This document shows positions 10,825 through 22,432 of a stretch of DNA of 64,000 nucleotides, piece by piece. The notes under the pieces were generated by a model. It was not told the origin of the DNA and did no database searches. It saw only the letters and a program-made list of their open reading frames with translations. The DNA lies in NCBI RefSeq assembly GCF_905171765.1, contig NC_053395.1, positions 182,980,156 through 183,044,155 of the forward strand, written 5' to 3'. The stretch's first letter is position 1; each line of letters begins with the position of its first letter. The DNA comes from Bufo bufo. Its lineage: Eukaryota; Chordata; Amphibia; Anura; Bufonidae. A program made the position numbers and the translations under genes.

Positions 10825-11330
10825 ATGTACTTTCACACTTGCGGCAGAGGATTCTAGAAGGCAAACGGATGGCATTTGTCAGACGGATCCGGATGCGGAT
10901 CCATCTGACAAATGCATTGAAATACCGTATCCGTCTCTCCGGTGTCATCCGGAAAAACGGATCCAGTATTTATTTTTTTCACAGATTTAAAGGTCTGAGC
11001 ATGCGCGGACCGGAAGAACAGATCCGTCAATGCGTCAATTTTAATGCCGGTTCCGGCACTAATACATTTCAATGGAAATTAATGCCGGATCCGGCATTCC
11101 GCCAAGTGTTAAGGATTTTTGGCCGGAGAGAAAAATACAGCATGCTATGGTATTTTCTCCGGCCAAAAAACATAAGAGGGATTGAACTGATGCATACAGA
11201 TGCATACAGAACGGAATGCTCTCCATTCAGAATGCATTAGGATAAAACTGATCAGTTTTTTTCCGGTATTGATCCCCTGTGACGGAACTCAATACCGGAA
11301 AAGAAAAACGCTAGTGTGAAAGTACCCTTA
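10825..11330 (+). mobile_element. hAT-type MITE (TACTTTCACAC ends)
   Basis: The left end reads GTACTTTCACACTTGCGG and the right end AACGCTAGTGTGAAAGTACC. The interior is a mosaic of dyads rich in CCGGATCCG and CGGATC, including a strong hairpin near 10865-10915 (ATTTGTCAGACGGATCC against its complement) and another near 11115-11170 (TTTTTGGCCGGAG). It is noncoding. It belongs to the group also at 20764, 22925, 27734 and 48970. Confidence 0.8.
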
Positions 11331-12831
11331 CACTGAATATGGTAGCTTTCATTGGAATTTCTAGTAATATCTTTGAACACTCTTCTCGGCCCATGTTAGA
11401 ATAATGAATTGCCTCTTCTGTAGATCCTGTGCGCCGCAGTCACTGAAGTTAATAAAAAAACGAATATCGCTGTGGTCACTTTTGAAGAAAACTTTATCTC
11501 TGCTTCAATTAAAATTGTTCAAGCTTGACTAATTGTAAAATCAAACTTGCCGAGTATTTGATGGAAATGTTATTTCAGCTTCAGATGATCTAATTTATGA
11601 GCTGTGGTTTTACCTTGATTGTCATTTACGGAGATTTGATTTTTTTTTTCCTTCGGTTCCCAAAAAGATAATGCAATAAATGACATCATTTATCTTGGTG
11701 TATCTCACTCTGCCTATATTCTAAGTAGAGAAAATGAAACTGTAAATTATGGAAATGAAAGAGGTTTAAATAGAAGCCTCACTGGCAGATAGTTCTAGAG
11801 ATTGATGCTAGGTTAGTCCACCAAATAGCAGTTTATACAAATTTTCTGTCGTATTTACAGCGGAGTCGCTGACCTATTTAATACAGTCAGAAATCTGTTA
11901 AGCGTCCATAAATATTCACAATGATATTATACTCTTGCTCAATTTGCTCCTCTTGTTTATCATATTCATTAAAGAAAACCACATACGGTGACAGTGCCGC
12001 AATATATTCCTCCAACATAGACTGTAATGATATCTGTGAAATTAGTATTTTCATTTCTCTACAGGGTTTTATACCACAAAAGCAAATCTATTCATAACCA
12101 GATAAATGGCAGAATATTTTTCTGTCAGAATTTGCTTACTTTAAGCGTATTGGTCACACATAATGGAGGCAAAAAATGTAAAGGCATCATTAATATTCAT
12201 AACAATTCAACGCCATATCACTCGTGCAGGATTTTAAAAGGCTGCATGGTTATGGAAATCACTCACAGTCAAGGCTGTTTTTTATTACTGTCCATGATTT
12301 TTATTCCATAATCATAGTAGCCCCGGCCCCACAGAGCTCACAATCTGATTTGCTTTTTGAAGACAATGTGGAAATTTCTTAAGAAAGACTATGACATCAT
12401 TATTGGTCCATGTGTTGTAGTATGCCATTCTACATATGCTTCAGATGCTTTTGCAATTCCCTGTATTTGATCAGCAGTGGTACCACAGCTACAGTTCTAC
12501 AGCTGATCATACAGCTCCCATTCCAGATGGTACATCTACTATGTGGCTGGTATGTATAGGAGGACATTATAGCTGACACTGCATAGTTGCCAACAGTCCT
12601 GAATTTGCAGGAACTGTCACTTATTTTCCTGGACAGACCATGCAAATTTGGGCTATCCTGGGCTGGAAATGGGCTAGACTTATGTAAACCCCACCTATTA
12701 ATGGGCAGTCGCTCATGGTTTGGGTCAAAGAGCTGGGGCCTATTTGTTCTAAATTTACCAAAGTTGGTAAATATGACATGTTATTCATAGATGGGACTGA
12801 TATCTATGAGGATGCATTATAGTTGTTAACC
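11331..12831. other. Repeat-free, noncoding stretch
   Basis: I see no transposon ends and no credible frame in 11331-12400. The sequence is complex, moderately AT-rich and has TAATT-type motifs (for example CTAATTGTAAAATC at 11529). From 12560 to 12700 the phrase AGTTGCCAACAGTCC...AACTGTCAC with CTGGGCTGGAAATGGGC resembles a decayed repeat. Nothing can be named. Confidence 0.4.
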
Positions 12832-13501
12832 TGTTAGGGCAGCCCCTCCTCTGCCCTCCCACATATCCCAGCCACCAGAGTCTCATCTTTCTTAGCATGG
12901 CCTATGCTTCCCAGTATAGCCCCTCCACTCTGCCTGTAGGGCGCGTGCACTTCTCTGCCTAATGGACCAGCGCATTGACCCTAATCTTCACCAGCCAATG
13001 GCTGGTAACCCTGGGGTACTTAAGGCAATTTCCCCTGGGAGAAGGTGCCAGAACAATATTTTAATCTAGCTTGCTAATTCCTGCAAAGGTGTTCTGTTCC
13101 ATTTGTCTGCCCAGGGACTGATTTCTGCCTGCTTCCTGATTTTGAACCTCTGCTTCCTCATCTTACCTGTGCCTGATTACCATATTGACCCTTTGCTACT
13201 TGCCCTGACCTTGGACCTGTTTCACGGATTTGCACTAGGCCTGCCTTGCTCTCTGACAGTCTCTGACTATGAGTTTTGCCTGATGCCTCAGTGCTCTGTA
13301 CTAGTGTCTCTGAACCTCATCAGCAGTCAACCACACAGGTACTACACCAAGAGGTATTGGTCTGTTGGTTCCCCTGTTGTGAAGTCCAGAACCCTGCATA
13401 GGGGTTAAAAGGTAAACACCAGGGGACTACCAGGATAACACCCTTAGGATTATCCCAAACGTGTTGGTTGATGAAGTGGTTCCAGACCCACTGTTATAAC
13501 A
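12832..13501 (+). mobile_element. Probable solo LTR (Gypsy-like)
   Basis: The block starts TGTTAGGGCAGCCCC and ends CTGTTATAACA. It contains a TATA-like GTACTTAAGG (about 13017) and a long pyrimidine-rich leader full of CCTGATT/CTGACC phrases, as in the other Gypsy LTRs here. The 3' part (GGTACTACACCAAGAGGTA, GGGGTTAAAAGGTAAACACC) is related to 44540-44690 and 30360-30420. I could not find a matching 5-bp target duplication, so the edges are provisional. Confidence 0.55.
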
Positions 13502-13660
13502 GTTATACTGTAGCTTGTACTTATAGGTAGGCACTGTGGCTAATTATGTTATGGGAGATCTGTGACTGACACTATTATTGGTACATGTTAGTTGCCACTG
13601 CTATGGTGGCACTGTGACAGTCACTGTTATAAGGACAATGTGATTTTCACTGTTATGGGC

Positions 13661-13815
13661 TCATTGTGGATCTCAATGTATCTTTGTTACCCATAGTAAC
13701 CAATCAAAGCTAAGATTTCATTTCAAATTCTGCTGTTGAAAAATGGAAGCAGCACTGTGATTGGTTACTATGGGAAACAGTTTTCCTTTAGATATTTTTA
13801 TAAATCTGCCCCAAT
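13661..13815. repeat. Short foldback repeat
   Basis: TTACCCATAGTAACCAATCA (about 13688) faces TGATTGGTTACTATGGG (about 13758) across about 50 bp, and the block ends TAAATCTGCCCCAATG. This arrangement is a common dispersed repeat of frog genomes, from memory. Confidence 0.55.
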
Positions 13816-14600
13816 GTGTCTATCATTGTGAGGCCCAAAAAGCTGCCCCAATGTATGCTTCCAGAAAATACTGATTGAGGGCTGCGGTCTATCAGCTTCC
13901 ACAAAATAGTGATTGAGGTTTTCCATATACCTAGGTCCACAAAATTACTGCTTGAGGGTGATATACCAGCTTCAACTAACAACTGATTGAGGCCTGCCAT
14001 ATATCAGCTTCCACAAAATAGTGATAAAGGTTTTCCATATACCTGTGTCCACAAAATTACTGCTTGAGGGTGATATAGCAGATTCAACTTACAACTGATT
14101 GAGGCCTTCCATATATCAGCTTCCACAAAATAGTGATAGAGGTTTTCCATATAACTGGGTACCACAAAATACAGATTGCGGGTTTAGATATACCTGCTTT
14201 AACTAACAACTGATTGAGGCCTGCCATATATCAGCTTCCACAAAATAGTGATAGAGGTTTTCCATATACCTGCGTCCACAAAATTACTGCTTGAGGGTGA
14301 TATACCTGCTTCAACTAACAACTGATTGAGGCCTGCAATATATATCAGCTTCCACAAAATAGGGATAGAGGTTTTCCATGCACCTGCGTCCACAAAATAC
14401 AGATTGTGGGATTTGATGTACCTGCTTCAACTAACAACTGATTGAGGCCTGCCATATATCAGCTTCCACAAAATAGTAATAGAGGTTTTCCATATACCTG
14501 CGTCCACAAAATTACTGCTTGAGGGTGATATACCAGCATTAACTAACAACTGATTGAGGCCTGCCATATATCAGCTTCCACAAATACTGCTTTTCTATAG
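13816..14600 (+). repeat. hAT subterminal repeat array (second copy)
   Basis: There are six units of about 114 bp. GAGGCCTGCCATATATCAGC or a near variant occurs at about 13990, 14101, 14217, 14331, 14445 and 14560. Subunits alternate TTCCACAAAATAGTGATAG, CCATATACCTGCGTCCAC and TTGAGGGTGATATACC. They are the reverse complements of subunits at 7770-8528. The array lies directly upstream of the transposase remnant and so marks the 5' end of the element. Confidence 0.85.
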
Positions 14601-14621
14601 GAACTTTGTCACAGGGTAATT

Positions 14622-16840
14622 TTGAAAATGATAGTCAGAGGAAGAGGCAGGCCATTCCCCAGGGGTGGTAGGGGTCGGGCAGGTGCACCAGGCCGGAGCC
14701 TAAGTGGGAAGTTGGAGAAGGTGTATGCGATTACGTCAAAGGACGCACCAGAGTTGGTTAAGTGGCTCACTCAGCCTTCCGCTTCTGCACCCTCCTCATC
14801 CTCTGTATCTGCACCCTCCTCACTCTCTGCTGTGTCTACCCCCAAAGACACCACCATCACCAGCACCATAGCCCCTCCACTCGAGTCAGAGGAATTATTT
14901 TCCCATCCACTCTCAGACCTTACCGATGCACACCTTACCATTATTGGCATCGGATGAGGAAGAGGAGGTAGCAACGGCCGCCACCCAGCGGTCTGACGAC
15001 AGTACCCAGATCAGACCAAGGAGGGTGGTCCCCACTGTTGCTGCCTACTCCGAGATCTCTAATGTCAGTGATGGTGAAGGTGACGATGATGACGTCTCAA
15101 TGGACGTCACGTGGGTGCCCACAACAGAGGAAGAGGAGGGAAGTTCAGAGGGAGAGACGGAGCAGCAGATAGGGAGGAGGAGGAGAAGCAGGAAAAACTC
15201 GCAGTGCATAGGAGGCAAAAATCAGACTGCAAATGTATCTGGATCTAGCCATCCGCCATGCACAGTCACATCTTGCGCTCCCAGGATGCCAGTACATGGC
15301 TCCGCAGTGTGTTTTATTTTTATTTTGTGTCAGCTGCTGACAATAGTGTTGTCACCTGCAGCCTGTGCTGTCAACGCATAAGTCACGGTAGGCCCAACAC
15401 TCACCTAGGGACGACCGCCTTAAGTAGGCACCTGGCCTCCCCTCACCAAGCCCAGTGGGTGCAACGCTGTCAGAACCCACAAAGCCACACTCCCGGCGCC
15501 CAACGTCCTGCCTCTTCTCCTTCTCCTCTCTCCTCCCATTTGTCCTCCACTCCACCTTGCACCATGCCGTCGTCGCGTTCATCTGGCACAAGGCAGACTT
15601 CCGTGGCCCAAATGTTCGAGCGTAAAAAAATGAGGACGCCGGATAATCCTTTTGCCCAACTGCTGACCGCTGGCTTATCAGAACTGCTAGCCTGCCAACT
15701 ACTGCCATATAAATTGATAGACTCGGAGGCCTTTAGAAAATTTGTGGCCATTGGCCCACCGCCATGGAAGGTCCCCGGAAGGAAATATTTCTCCCAGAAG
15801 GGCATCCCTGAACTATATGGCCACATTCAGTGGCAAGTTAATATATCTCTGGCACATCTGACCACAGACACATCTGTCTAGCAAACCCCGCTCAATTTGA
15901 CAGTTGGTAAAGTGTTGTGCAACAACGGTGCCGATCTGCTAAGCGTGCTGAAACAGGGCAAAATGACACACGTGCCGTGCATGGCACACGTCCTGAACTT
16001 AGTCTTGCAGCATCCAGGATGCCTTGCGGCAGGCCAGTAAAATCTCTGGTCATTTTAGAAGATCTTACACAGGCATGGCTCGCCTTGCTGATGTTCAGCG
16101 GCGACACTGCCCATCAGACGTCTGATTTCTGACTGCCCGAAGTGCTGGAACTCCATTTTGTATATGCTTGATAGGCTGCTCCAGCAGAAACGTGCCGTTA
16201 ACGACTACCTGTACGAGTTCTGCGGCAAGACAGGTTTTGGGGAGCTTGGTTTCTTTTCACCACGCCAGTGGCTTCTCATGCGTGATGCATGCAGACTTCT
16301 GCGGCCAGTTGATGAGATCACCAAACTGGTCAGTCGCAGCCAAGGCACCATCAGTGACATTGTACCTTACGTCTTCGTTCCGGAACATGCATTGCGTTGT
16401 GTCATTGATCAAGCCGTCAAGGAGCAGGAGCTGGAAGATAAGGAAGTCGCAATGCTGAATTAATTCCCAGGGGGGCTACTCCATCTGAGACAAGTAAGCA
16501 GGAGTCTGAAGAGAAGTCAGAGGAGGATGGTAGCTGGGGGGAGGAGGAGGAGGAGGAGGAGCAAGAAGAGCAGGCTTTAAACTTTTCGGGGATCACTGGT
16601 GTTGTCCGTGGCTGGGAGAGGAGACCAAGGATGACATTCTCCTGGGCAATGAGCAGGAGCCAGGGCGCTCCACCGCTTCCAATTTAGCGCAAATGGGGGC
16701 TTTCATGCTCCAGTGTTTGAAGATAGACTTCCATATAAAAAGCATAAAGGTCAAGGACCTGTACTGGGTGGCAATGTACTTAGATCCTTGGTACAAACAC
16801 AATATGAGATACACAATGGAGAAGGTCAATTGAAAGGAGT
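14622..16840 (+). pseudogene. hAT transposase pseudogene (BED finger to near C terminus)
   Basis: The apparent start is at 14622 (MKMIVRGRGRPF). Domains in order: Gly/Arg-rich N terminus; Ser/Pro/Thr linker; acidic block (15050-15150); basic RRRRSRKNSQC; BED finger with CSLCC, HLGTT and RHLASPH (15350-15470); MRTPDNPFAQLL (15630); the DSEAFRKFV segment; MAHVLNLVLQ (about 15980), typical of the hAT core; SPRQWLLMRDACRLLRPVDE and TKLVSRSQGTIS (16257-16350); and a decayed LDPWYKH motif (16783), the usual LDPRYK of the C-terminal dimerisation region. Several frameshifts and stops (for example 15882, 16464) break it. A GAGGAG run lies at 16536-16560. It is not functional. Confidence 0.85.
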
Positions 16841-17379
16841 TCAACTGACCAAGGGAAATGGAGAAACGTACGAAAGCGCCAATCCAAGCTGAGAGTGGGT
16901 GGAGAATGTAATGTCTCGGTGGTACAGTAGTACACAATAAAATAAAGGGAAGATTAAAACAGACAGACAATGATCACTTCCAGCAACAGTAACAGCAGGA
17001 GATTAAAAACACGAGGTTAAAAACAAGAGATAAAAGCATGAGATAAAATGGATGGGAAACATCCAGTGAGGCACTTACTTCACTGGGGGGTCGTCAGCAG
17101 GATAAGCACATGACACCTGTGACGGATCCCCCCTGGCCAGGATCGTGTGTAGAATCACAGTGAATGATGGCAGCGAGGCACAGCGCTTCTGATCAAATCA
17201 CCTTTAATGTACAATATATTGTAACCAGCATCACAGAGGGCTGTCAGAATGCAGCATTTGCAGGCCTTGCTGCGAGAGATACTGCATTCTGCTGTTGCGG
17301 GCACTGGCAGAGGAATTTCCACCCACAGCGAACAGGTGCGGGTACCAATCCCAAAATGGGGTCACTTGTGGGGTAGTTA
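16841..17379. other. Unassigned sequence after the hAT copy
   Basis: No gene and no clear repeat boundary. It includes a short internal dyad around TTGCAGGCCTTGCTGCGAGAG and AGTATCTCTCGC-like phrases, and the right hAT terminus is not recognisable. The stretch from 17340 (CCCAAAATGGGGTCACTTGTGG) already resembles family B. Confidence 0.3.
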
Positions 17380-17383
17380 TACT

Positions 17384-17872
17384 GCCCTGGCATTCTAGGG
17401 GCCCTAATGCGTGAGAAGTAGTTTGAAATCAAAATGTGTAAAAAATGACCTGTGAAATCCGAAAGGTGCTCTTTGGAATGTGGGCCCCTTTGCCCACCTA
17501 GGCTGCAAAAAAGTGTCACACATGTGGTATCGCCGTACTCAGGAGAAGTTGGGCAATCCGTTTTGGGGTGTCATTTTACATATACCCATGCTGGGTGAGA
17601 GAAATATCTTGGCAAAAGACAACTTTTCCCTTTTTTTTTTACAAAGTTGGCATTTGACCAAGATATTTATCTCACCCAGCATGGGTATATGTAAAATGAC
17701 ACCCCAAAACACATTGCCCAATATCTCCTGAGTACGGCGATACCACATGTGTGACACTTTTTTGCAGCCTAGATGCGCAAAGGGGCCCCAATTCCTTTTA
17801 TGAGGGCATTTTTAGACATTTGGATCCCAGACTTCTTCTCACGCTTTGGGGCCCCTAAAATGCCAGGGCAGT
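17384..17872. repeat. Inverted repeat of ~240-bp arms in family B
   Basis: ATACTGCCCTGGCATTCTAG at 17380 faces CTAAAATGCCAGGGCAGTAT at 17853. Inside it, AAAAAAGTGTCACACATGTG (17508) faces CACATGTGTGACACTTTTTT (about 17745). TGTCATTTTACATATACCCA (17570) faces TGGGTATATGTAAAATGACA (17683). The loop holds a short T run and ACAAAGTTGGCATTTGACC. Confidence 0.85.
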
Positions 17873-18341
17873 ATAAATACCCCACATGTGACCCCATTTT
17901 GGAAAGAAGACACCCCAAGGTATTCAATGAGGGGCATGGCGAGTTCATAGAAATTATTTTTTTTTTGGCACAAGTTAGCGGAAATTGTTTTTTTTTTTTT
18001 TTTTTTTTCTCACAAAGTCTCCCTTACCGCTAACTTTGGACAAAAATTTCAATCTTTCATGGACTCAATATGCCCCTCACGGAATACCTTGTGGTGTCTT
18101 CTTTCCGAAATGGGGTCACATGTGGGCTATTTATACTGCCCTGGCATTTTAGGGGCCCTAAAGCGTGAGAAGAAGTCTGGAATATAAATGTCTAAAAAAT
18201 TTTACGCATTTGGATTCCGTGAGGGGTATGGTGAGTTCATGTGAGATTTTATTTTTTGACACAAGTTAGTGGAATATGAGACTTTGTAAGAAAAAAGAAT
18301 AAAAAATAAAAAAAATTCCGCTAATTTGGGCCAAAAAAATG

Positions 18342-18715
18342 TCTGAATGGAGCCTTACAGGGGGGTGATCAATGACAGGGGGGTGATCAGGGAGTCTATA
18401 TGGGGTGATCACCCCCCTGTCATTGATCACCCCCCTGTAAGGCTCCATTCAGACGTCCGTATGTGTTTTGCGGATCCGATCCATGTATCCGTGGATCTGT
18501 AAAAAACATACGGACGTCTGAATGGAGCCTTACAGGGGGGTGATCAATGACAGGGGGGTGATAAATGACAGGGGGGTGATCAGGGAGTCTATATGGGGTG
18601 ATCACCCCCCTGTCATTGATCACCCCCCTGTAAGGCTCCATTCAGATGTCCGTATGTGTTTTGCGGATCCGATCCATGTATCAGTGGATCTGTAAAAAAC
18701 ATGCGGACGTCTCAA
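18342..18715. repeat. Palindromic 175-bp satellite, second locus
   Basis: There are two units starting at 18342 and 18517 (period 175) with the same dyads as 3520-3960, but the core is GCGGATCCGATCCATGTATC. A third unit breaks off at 18709. Each unit can fold into a long cruciform or hairpin. Confidence 0.85.
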
Positions 18716-18720
18716 CAATT

Positions 18721-18986
18721 CCTTTGGCTCAACATGCTAGAAATGTTTAGAAAGCCCGCTCAGCCAATCAGTGGCCTTAATGTGATCCACCTAACCAGTG
18801 ATTGGCTGAGCAGTCCTTTCCTGACATTTCCAGAGCCAGGAAAGAAATGAAGAGCACCAGGGACTGGGCCAAAATGGCAGTGGTAAGGGGTGAGGGGAGG
18901 CATATAATACTTCTTTTTTAATTCTAACATTGTCTGGGCTATTTAAAAAAATCTTCCTGGATATCACCTTTAATGTCCACGTAAGC
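18721..18986. repeat. TTAA-type MITE fragment
   Basis: GCTCAGCCAATCAGTGG faces CCAGTGATTGGCTGAGC across about 15 bp (18760-18812). The block ends TCCTGGATATCACCTTTAA, which resembles MITE right ends. The left end is missing. 18987-19564 holds no feature except a poly-G run at 19494-19507. Confidence 0.5.
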
Positions 18987-19599
18987 AATAATGTATAGAC
19001 ACCACTATAGAAGAACGACAGTGAACTTTGGATACTTAGGTCGCTACATTAAATTTTTCAGAAGCTCAGGTCTCAAGTTTTAGTCTCCACTGCGCTAAGG
19101 ATACAAGGAGAGTCAAGCAAACTAACATTGATTTTTGTTCATGCTGTAACCATTTTCCTAAACAATAAAGCTGGAGAAAAAGAACAGAATGTTAACTTAG
19201 AATTAATAACCACCTGGATGAATTGAAATCTAGCCAAGGACATTTATTGCCAGTCAATATCCTGATCTTAGTGGATTATTACAGTAATAGACTAAATTTA
19301 TTTTAATTAGCCTTTCTTTTAATTCTAACAGTTATTTTAATGTTAGCAGCTGCTACAAATTCAAGTTTCTGGGCATTGGTAGGCCATTAATGCCCAAAAC
19401 TTAGACCAAACCTGAGTAAATTGTATTTTTCTTAGCCTTTTTGCTGTAACATCTAATTTAGTTTCTACCAAAATCATAGGAGATTTTAAAATGGGGGGGG
19501 GGGGGGGTCCTATTAATATATTAAAGGCCTATATAGTTAAAGCTTTTATAAATAGCTGATATTCTGTGTGTAAAAATCTGAAAAGTGTGGCATGCATTT

Positions 19600-20506
19600 G
19601 CATTCAGCCTCCCTGAGCAATAATTTGTAGGATAACCTTTCGTTGCAATTACAGCTGCAAGTCTTTTGGGGTATGTCTCTAGCTTTGTACATCTAGAGGC
19701 TGAGATTTTTGCCCATTCTTCTTTGCAAAATAGCTCAAGCTCATCAGATTGGATGGAGAGTGTCTGTGAACAGCAATTTTCAGGCCACAGATTCTCAATG
19801 GGATTTAGGTCTGGACTTTGACTGGGCCATTCTAACAATTGAATATGCTTTAATCTAAACCATTCCATTGTAGCTCTGGCTGTATGTTTAAGGTTGTTGT
19901 CCTGCTGAAAGGTGAACCTCCGCCCCAATCTCAAGTCTTTTTCAGCCTCTACCAGGTTTTTCTCCAAGATTGCCCTGTATTTAGCTCCATCCAGCTTCCC
20001 TGCCCCTGCTGAAGAAAAGCCTCCCCACAGCATGATGCTGCCACCACCATGTTTCACGATGGGGATGGTGTATTCAGGATGATGGGCAGTGTTAGTTTTC
20101 TGCCACACATAGCTTTTTGCATTTAGCCCAAAAAGTTCTTTCAAAAATTGCTTTCTTCTTCCCACTCTTCTATAAAGGCCACGTTTGTGTAGTGCACAAT
20201 TAATAGTTGTCCTGTGATCAAATTCTCCCACCTGAACTGTGGATCTCTAGACTCCTCTAGAGTGACCACGGGCCTCTTCGCTGATTCTCTAATTAGTGAT
20301 CTCCTTGTCAGGGCTGTCCGTTAAGGTAAATGGCCATGTCTTCATAGGTTTGCAGTTGTGCCATACTCCTTCCATTTTCAGATGGCGGATTGAACAGTGC
20401 TCCGTGAGATGTTCAGAGCTTGGGATTTTTTTTATAACCTAACCCTGCTTTACACTTTTTTCATGACTTTATCCCTGACCTGTCTAGTGTGTTTCTTGGT
20501 TTTCAT
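19600..20506 (-). pseudogene. Tc1-like transposase pseudogene 1
   Basis: The minus-strand start is at 20506 (MKTKKHTRQVRDKVM). The helix-turn-helix part decays through frameshifts (20230-20480). From 20231 one frame covers the catalytic half: KSYVWQKTNTAHHP, HGGGSIMLWGGFSSAG, FQQDNNLKHTA (second Asp of the DDE triad) and [15 protein letters not shown] (Glu). The region that should carry the first Asp (WTDE) is damaged. The stop after GYPTNY is lost (TGC for TGA), so the frame runs into the terminal repeat to 19521. It is shorter than the usual 340 residues as read and not functional. Confidence 0.85.
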
Positions 20507-20763
20507 GATGCTGTTTGATCACTAATATTCACTAACAAACCTCTGAGGCCTTCACAGAACAGCTATAGTTATGCTGAGAATAAATAGAAAATTTACTGAT
20601 TAGGTGACTTCTGAAGGCAATTGGTCACACTGGATTTTATATAGGAGTATCAGAGTATAGGGGGCTGAATACAAATGCCATATTTTTCAAAGTTTTATTT
20701 ATTAAAATATTTGAATATCATGCATAATTTTCTTTTCACTTCGCACATACTTACTACTTTATG

Positions 20764-21226
20764 TAAGGCTACTTTCACACTAGTGTTTTGGCTGGATCGG
20801 GCAGGGCTCAGCAAAAACGCTTCCATTACTGATAATACAACCATTTGCATCAGTTATGAACGGATCCGGCTGTATTATCTTTAACATAGCCAAGACGGAT
20901 CCGTCATGAACACCATTGAAAGTCAATGGGGGAAGGATCCGTTTTCCATCCGTCCCCATTGACTTGCATTGTGGGTCATGAAGAATCCGTCTTGCTCCGC
21001 ATCCCATGACGGAAAGAAAACTGCAGCTTGCTGCTGTTTGCGCTTCGTTATAAGAACACAACCAAACGGAACACAATGCATTTTAGAGCATTCCATTCTG
21101 TTAAGTTACGATTTGTCCCCATTGTCAATGAATGGGGACAAAACAGAAGTGTTTTTTTCTGGTATTGAGACCCTATGATGGATCTAAATACTGGAAAATA
21201 GAAACACTAGTGTGAAAGTAGCCTTA
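20764..21226. mobile_element. hAT-type MITE nested in Tc1 element 1
   Basis: Perfect 25-bp inverted ends begin TAAGGCTACTTTCACACTAG on both strands. The interior has CGGATCC dyads (for example near 20862-20945), and GTGTTTTTTCTGGTATTGAG precedes the right end. Tc1 terminal-repeat sequence continues on both sides, which proves nesting. No clean 8-bp target duplication remains. Confidence 0.9.
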
Positions 21227-21267
21227 GATACAACATAAAATCCCAATAAAATACATTTAAGTTTGTG

Positions 21268-22432
21268 CTTTTACTGGATTGCTAAAAACTGACCTGAACA
21301 AGAATTTCAGGTCATAGGTTGTTAAAATGTGAAAGTTCATTTTTACTTTATTGGTATGGGGATTATATTACTCCAGTAATCCAGAAAAACATTAGCATTC
21401 TTTTACCAGCTTGTGCCTAGACTTCTGGAATTTTACTCCAAAGATATAACATATTTCTTCTTGCATCCCATTCTACTAATTCACAATCTTTTTTCCACCC
21501 GTTTATTGACTACAACAGATACAAACTATTAGCATCTCACAGCACATATAAAAGCTGACATTCTAATATATCATACAAGCGCAGGTTGTAGGTTAGTTCC
21601 ATAATTCACACACCCCTGAGAATGTAATTTGACAAGATATATTATTCTATCCACCGGGTGAGATGTAAAATTATCTCCAGCTCATATCCCAAGCCTCCTA
21701 ATTTTCCGCTTAGGACTCACTAATTTCATCGTTTTGCATCACCTATTTAACGCAAATGAATATTTTTATCATCTTAAAGTTACAACTATTGTGTTTTTTA
21801 TAGGATGTCACACTGTAGATAATTGCTTTTGTCTTTTATCTGATATGGCTACAACACTGAAGTATCAGGGATATCATATGCTTTATGCAAAAAGTAAAAA
21901 AAAAAAATTGTATGCGTTTACCCTGGGGGCCCAAAGAATTTCTACATTCATCAACATGGACAAATCGTGTAATAGCCCTGATCTTTGTTTTAAGCTTTTC
22001 TGTTGTAATTTTGGATTGCGTTTTTTTTTTTGCACATTATTCAGTAATCCATCATTAAAGTAGCACACCTGGAGGTAAAGGACAACAGTTTATTGCTATT
22101 AAAAATGTAGTGTTAGTATTTTTGTGGAAACCGTGTTAGGTAACAGCTGGTAATTATTCTATTTAATAGCTGTTAAGTGGTGTTAATTGCAGTTTAAAAA
22201 AATGTGGAGTATACAACCTATGCACCAGGTTACCATGGAAAATAAATGCAATGGAAGCGGGCCATTTAAGAGGTAACACCCATTATGCAAAGACTTGTTT
22301 AGGACAATCTTACTGGTATAAATCACTTTATCTACTATTTAATAGGTTCATGCATACTGCAGGTCAACGGCCTGCAAAGTTTAGCATTTGAGTCATATAA
22401 AATATTTCTTGGAAGGTGTTGTGATATGCTAT
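21268..22432. other. Quiet AT-rich DNA
   Basis: No gene or recognisable repeat end. It contains homopolymer A and T runs (21890-21910, 22020-22032). The 109-codon frame at 21734 has no domain-like features. Confidence 0.4.

Larger units (their letters stand above)
17380..18720 (-). mobile_element. TTAA family B element, internal part
   Basis: It is collinear with 3300-3960: TGCCCTGGCATTTTAGGGGCC, GCGTGAGAAGAAGTCTGG, and GTTCATGTGAGATTTTATTTTTTG, followed by the palindromic satellite at 18342. It has no TTAA ends, so both termini are missing. It carries an extra 490-bp inverted repeat at the left that the 2835 copy lacks. Frames across it are all antisense or sense shadows of repeats. Confidence 0.7.
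19565..21267 (-). mobile_element. Tc1/mariner element 1 (end-truncated, MITE inside)
   Basis: The left end (minus strand) keeps AATCTGAAAAGTGTGG and GCAAATGCATGCCACAC of the terminal repeat. The right end has the mirrored GGGGGCTGAATACAAATGCC (20659) and, beyond a nested MITE, CATAAAATCCCAATAAAATA and ACATTTAAGTTTGTG (21236-21267). These belong to the long inverted terminal repeats of a fish/frog Tc1 lineage. Both outermost tips are missing, so no TA duplication can be read. Confidence 0.8.

Noticed and set aside
15258..15881. 207-codon frame as an independent gene
   Set aside because: It is the BED-finger part of the hAT transposase pseudogene, not a separate gene. A domesticated ZBED gene would lack the upstream subterminal repeats and frameshifts.
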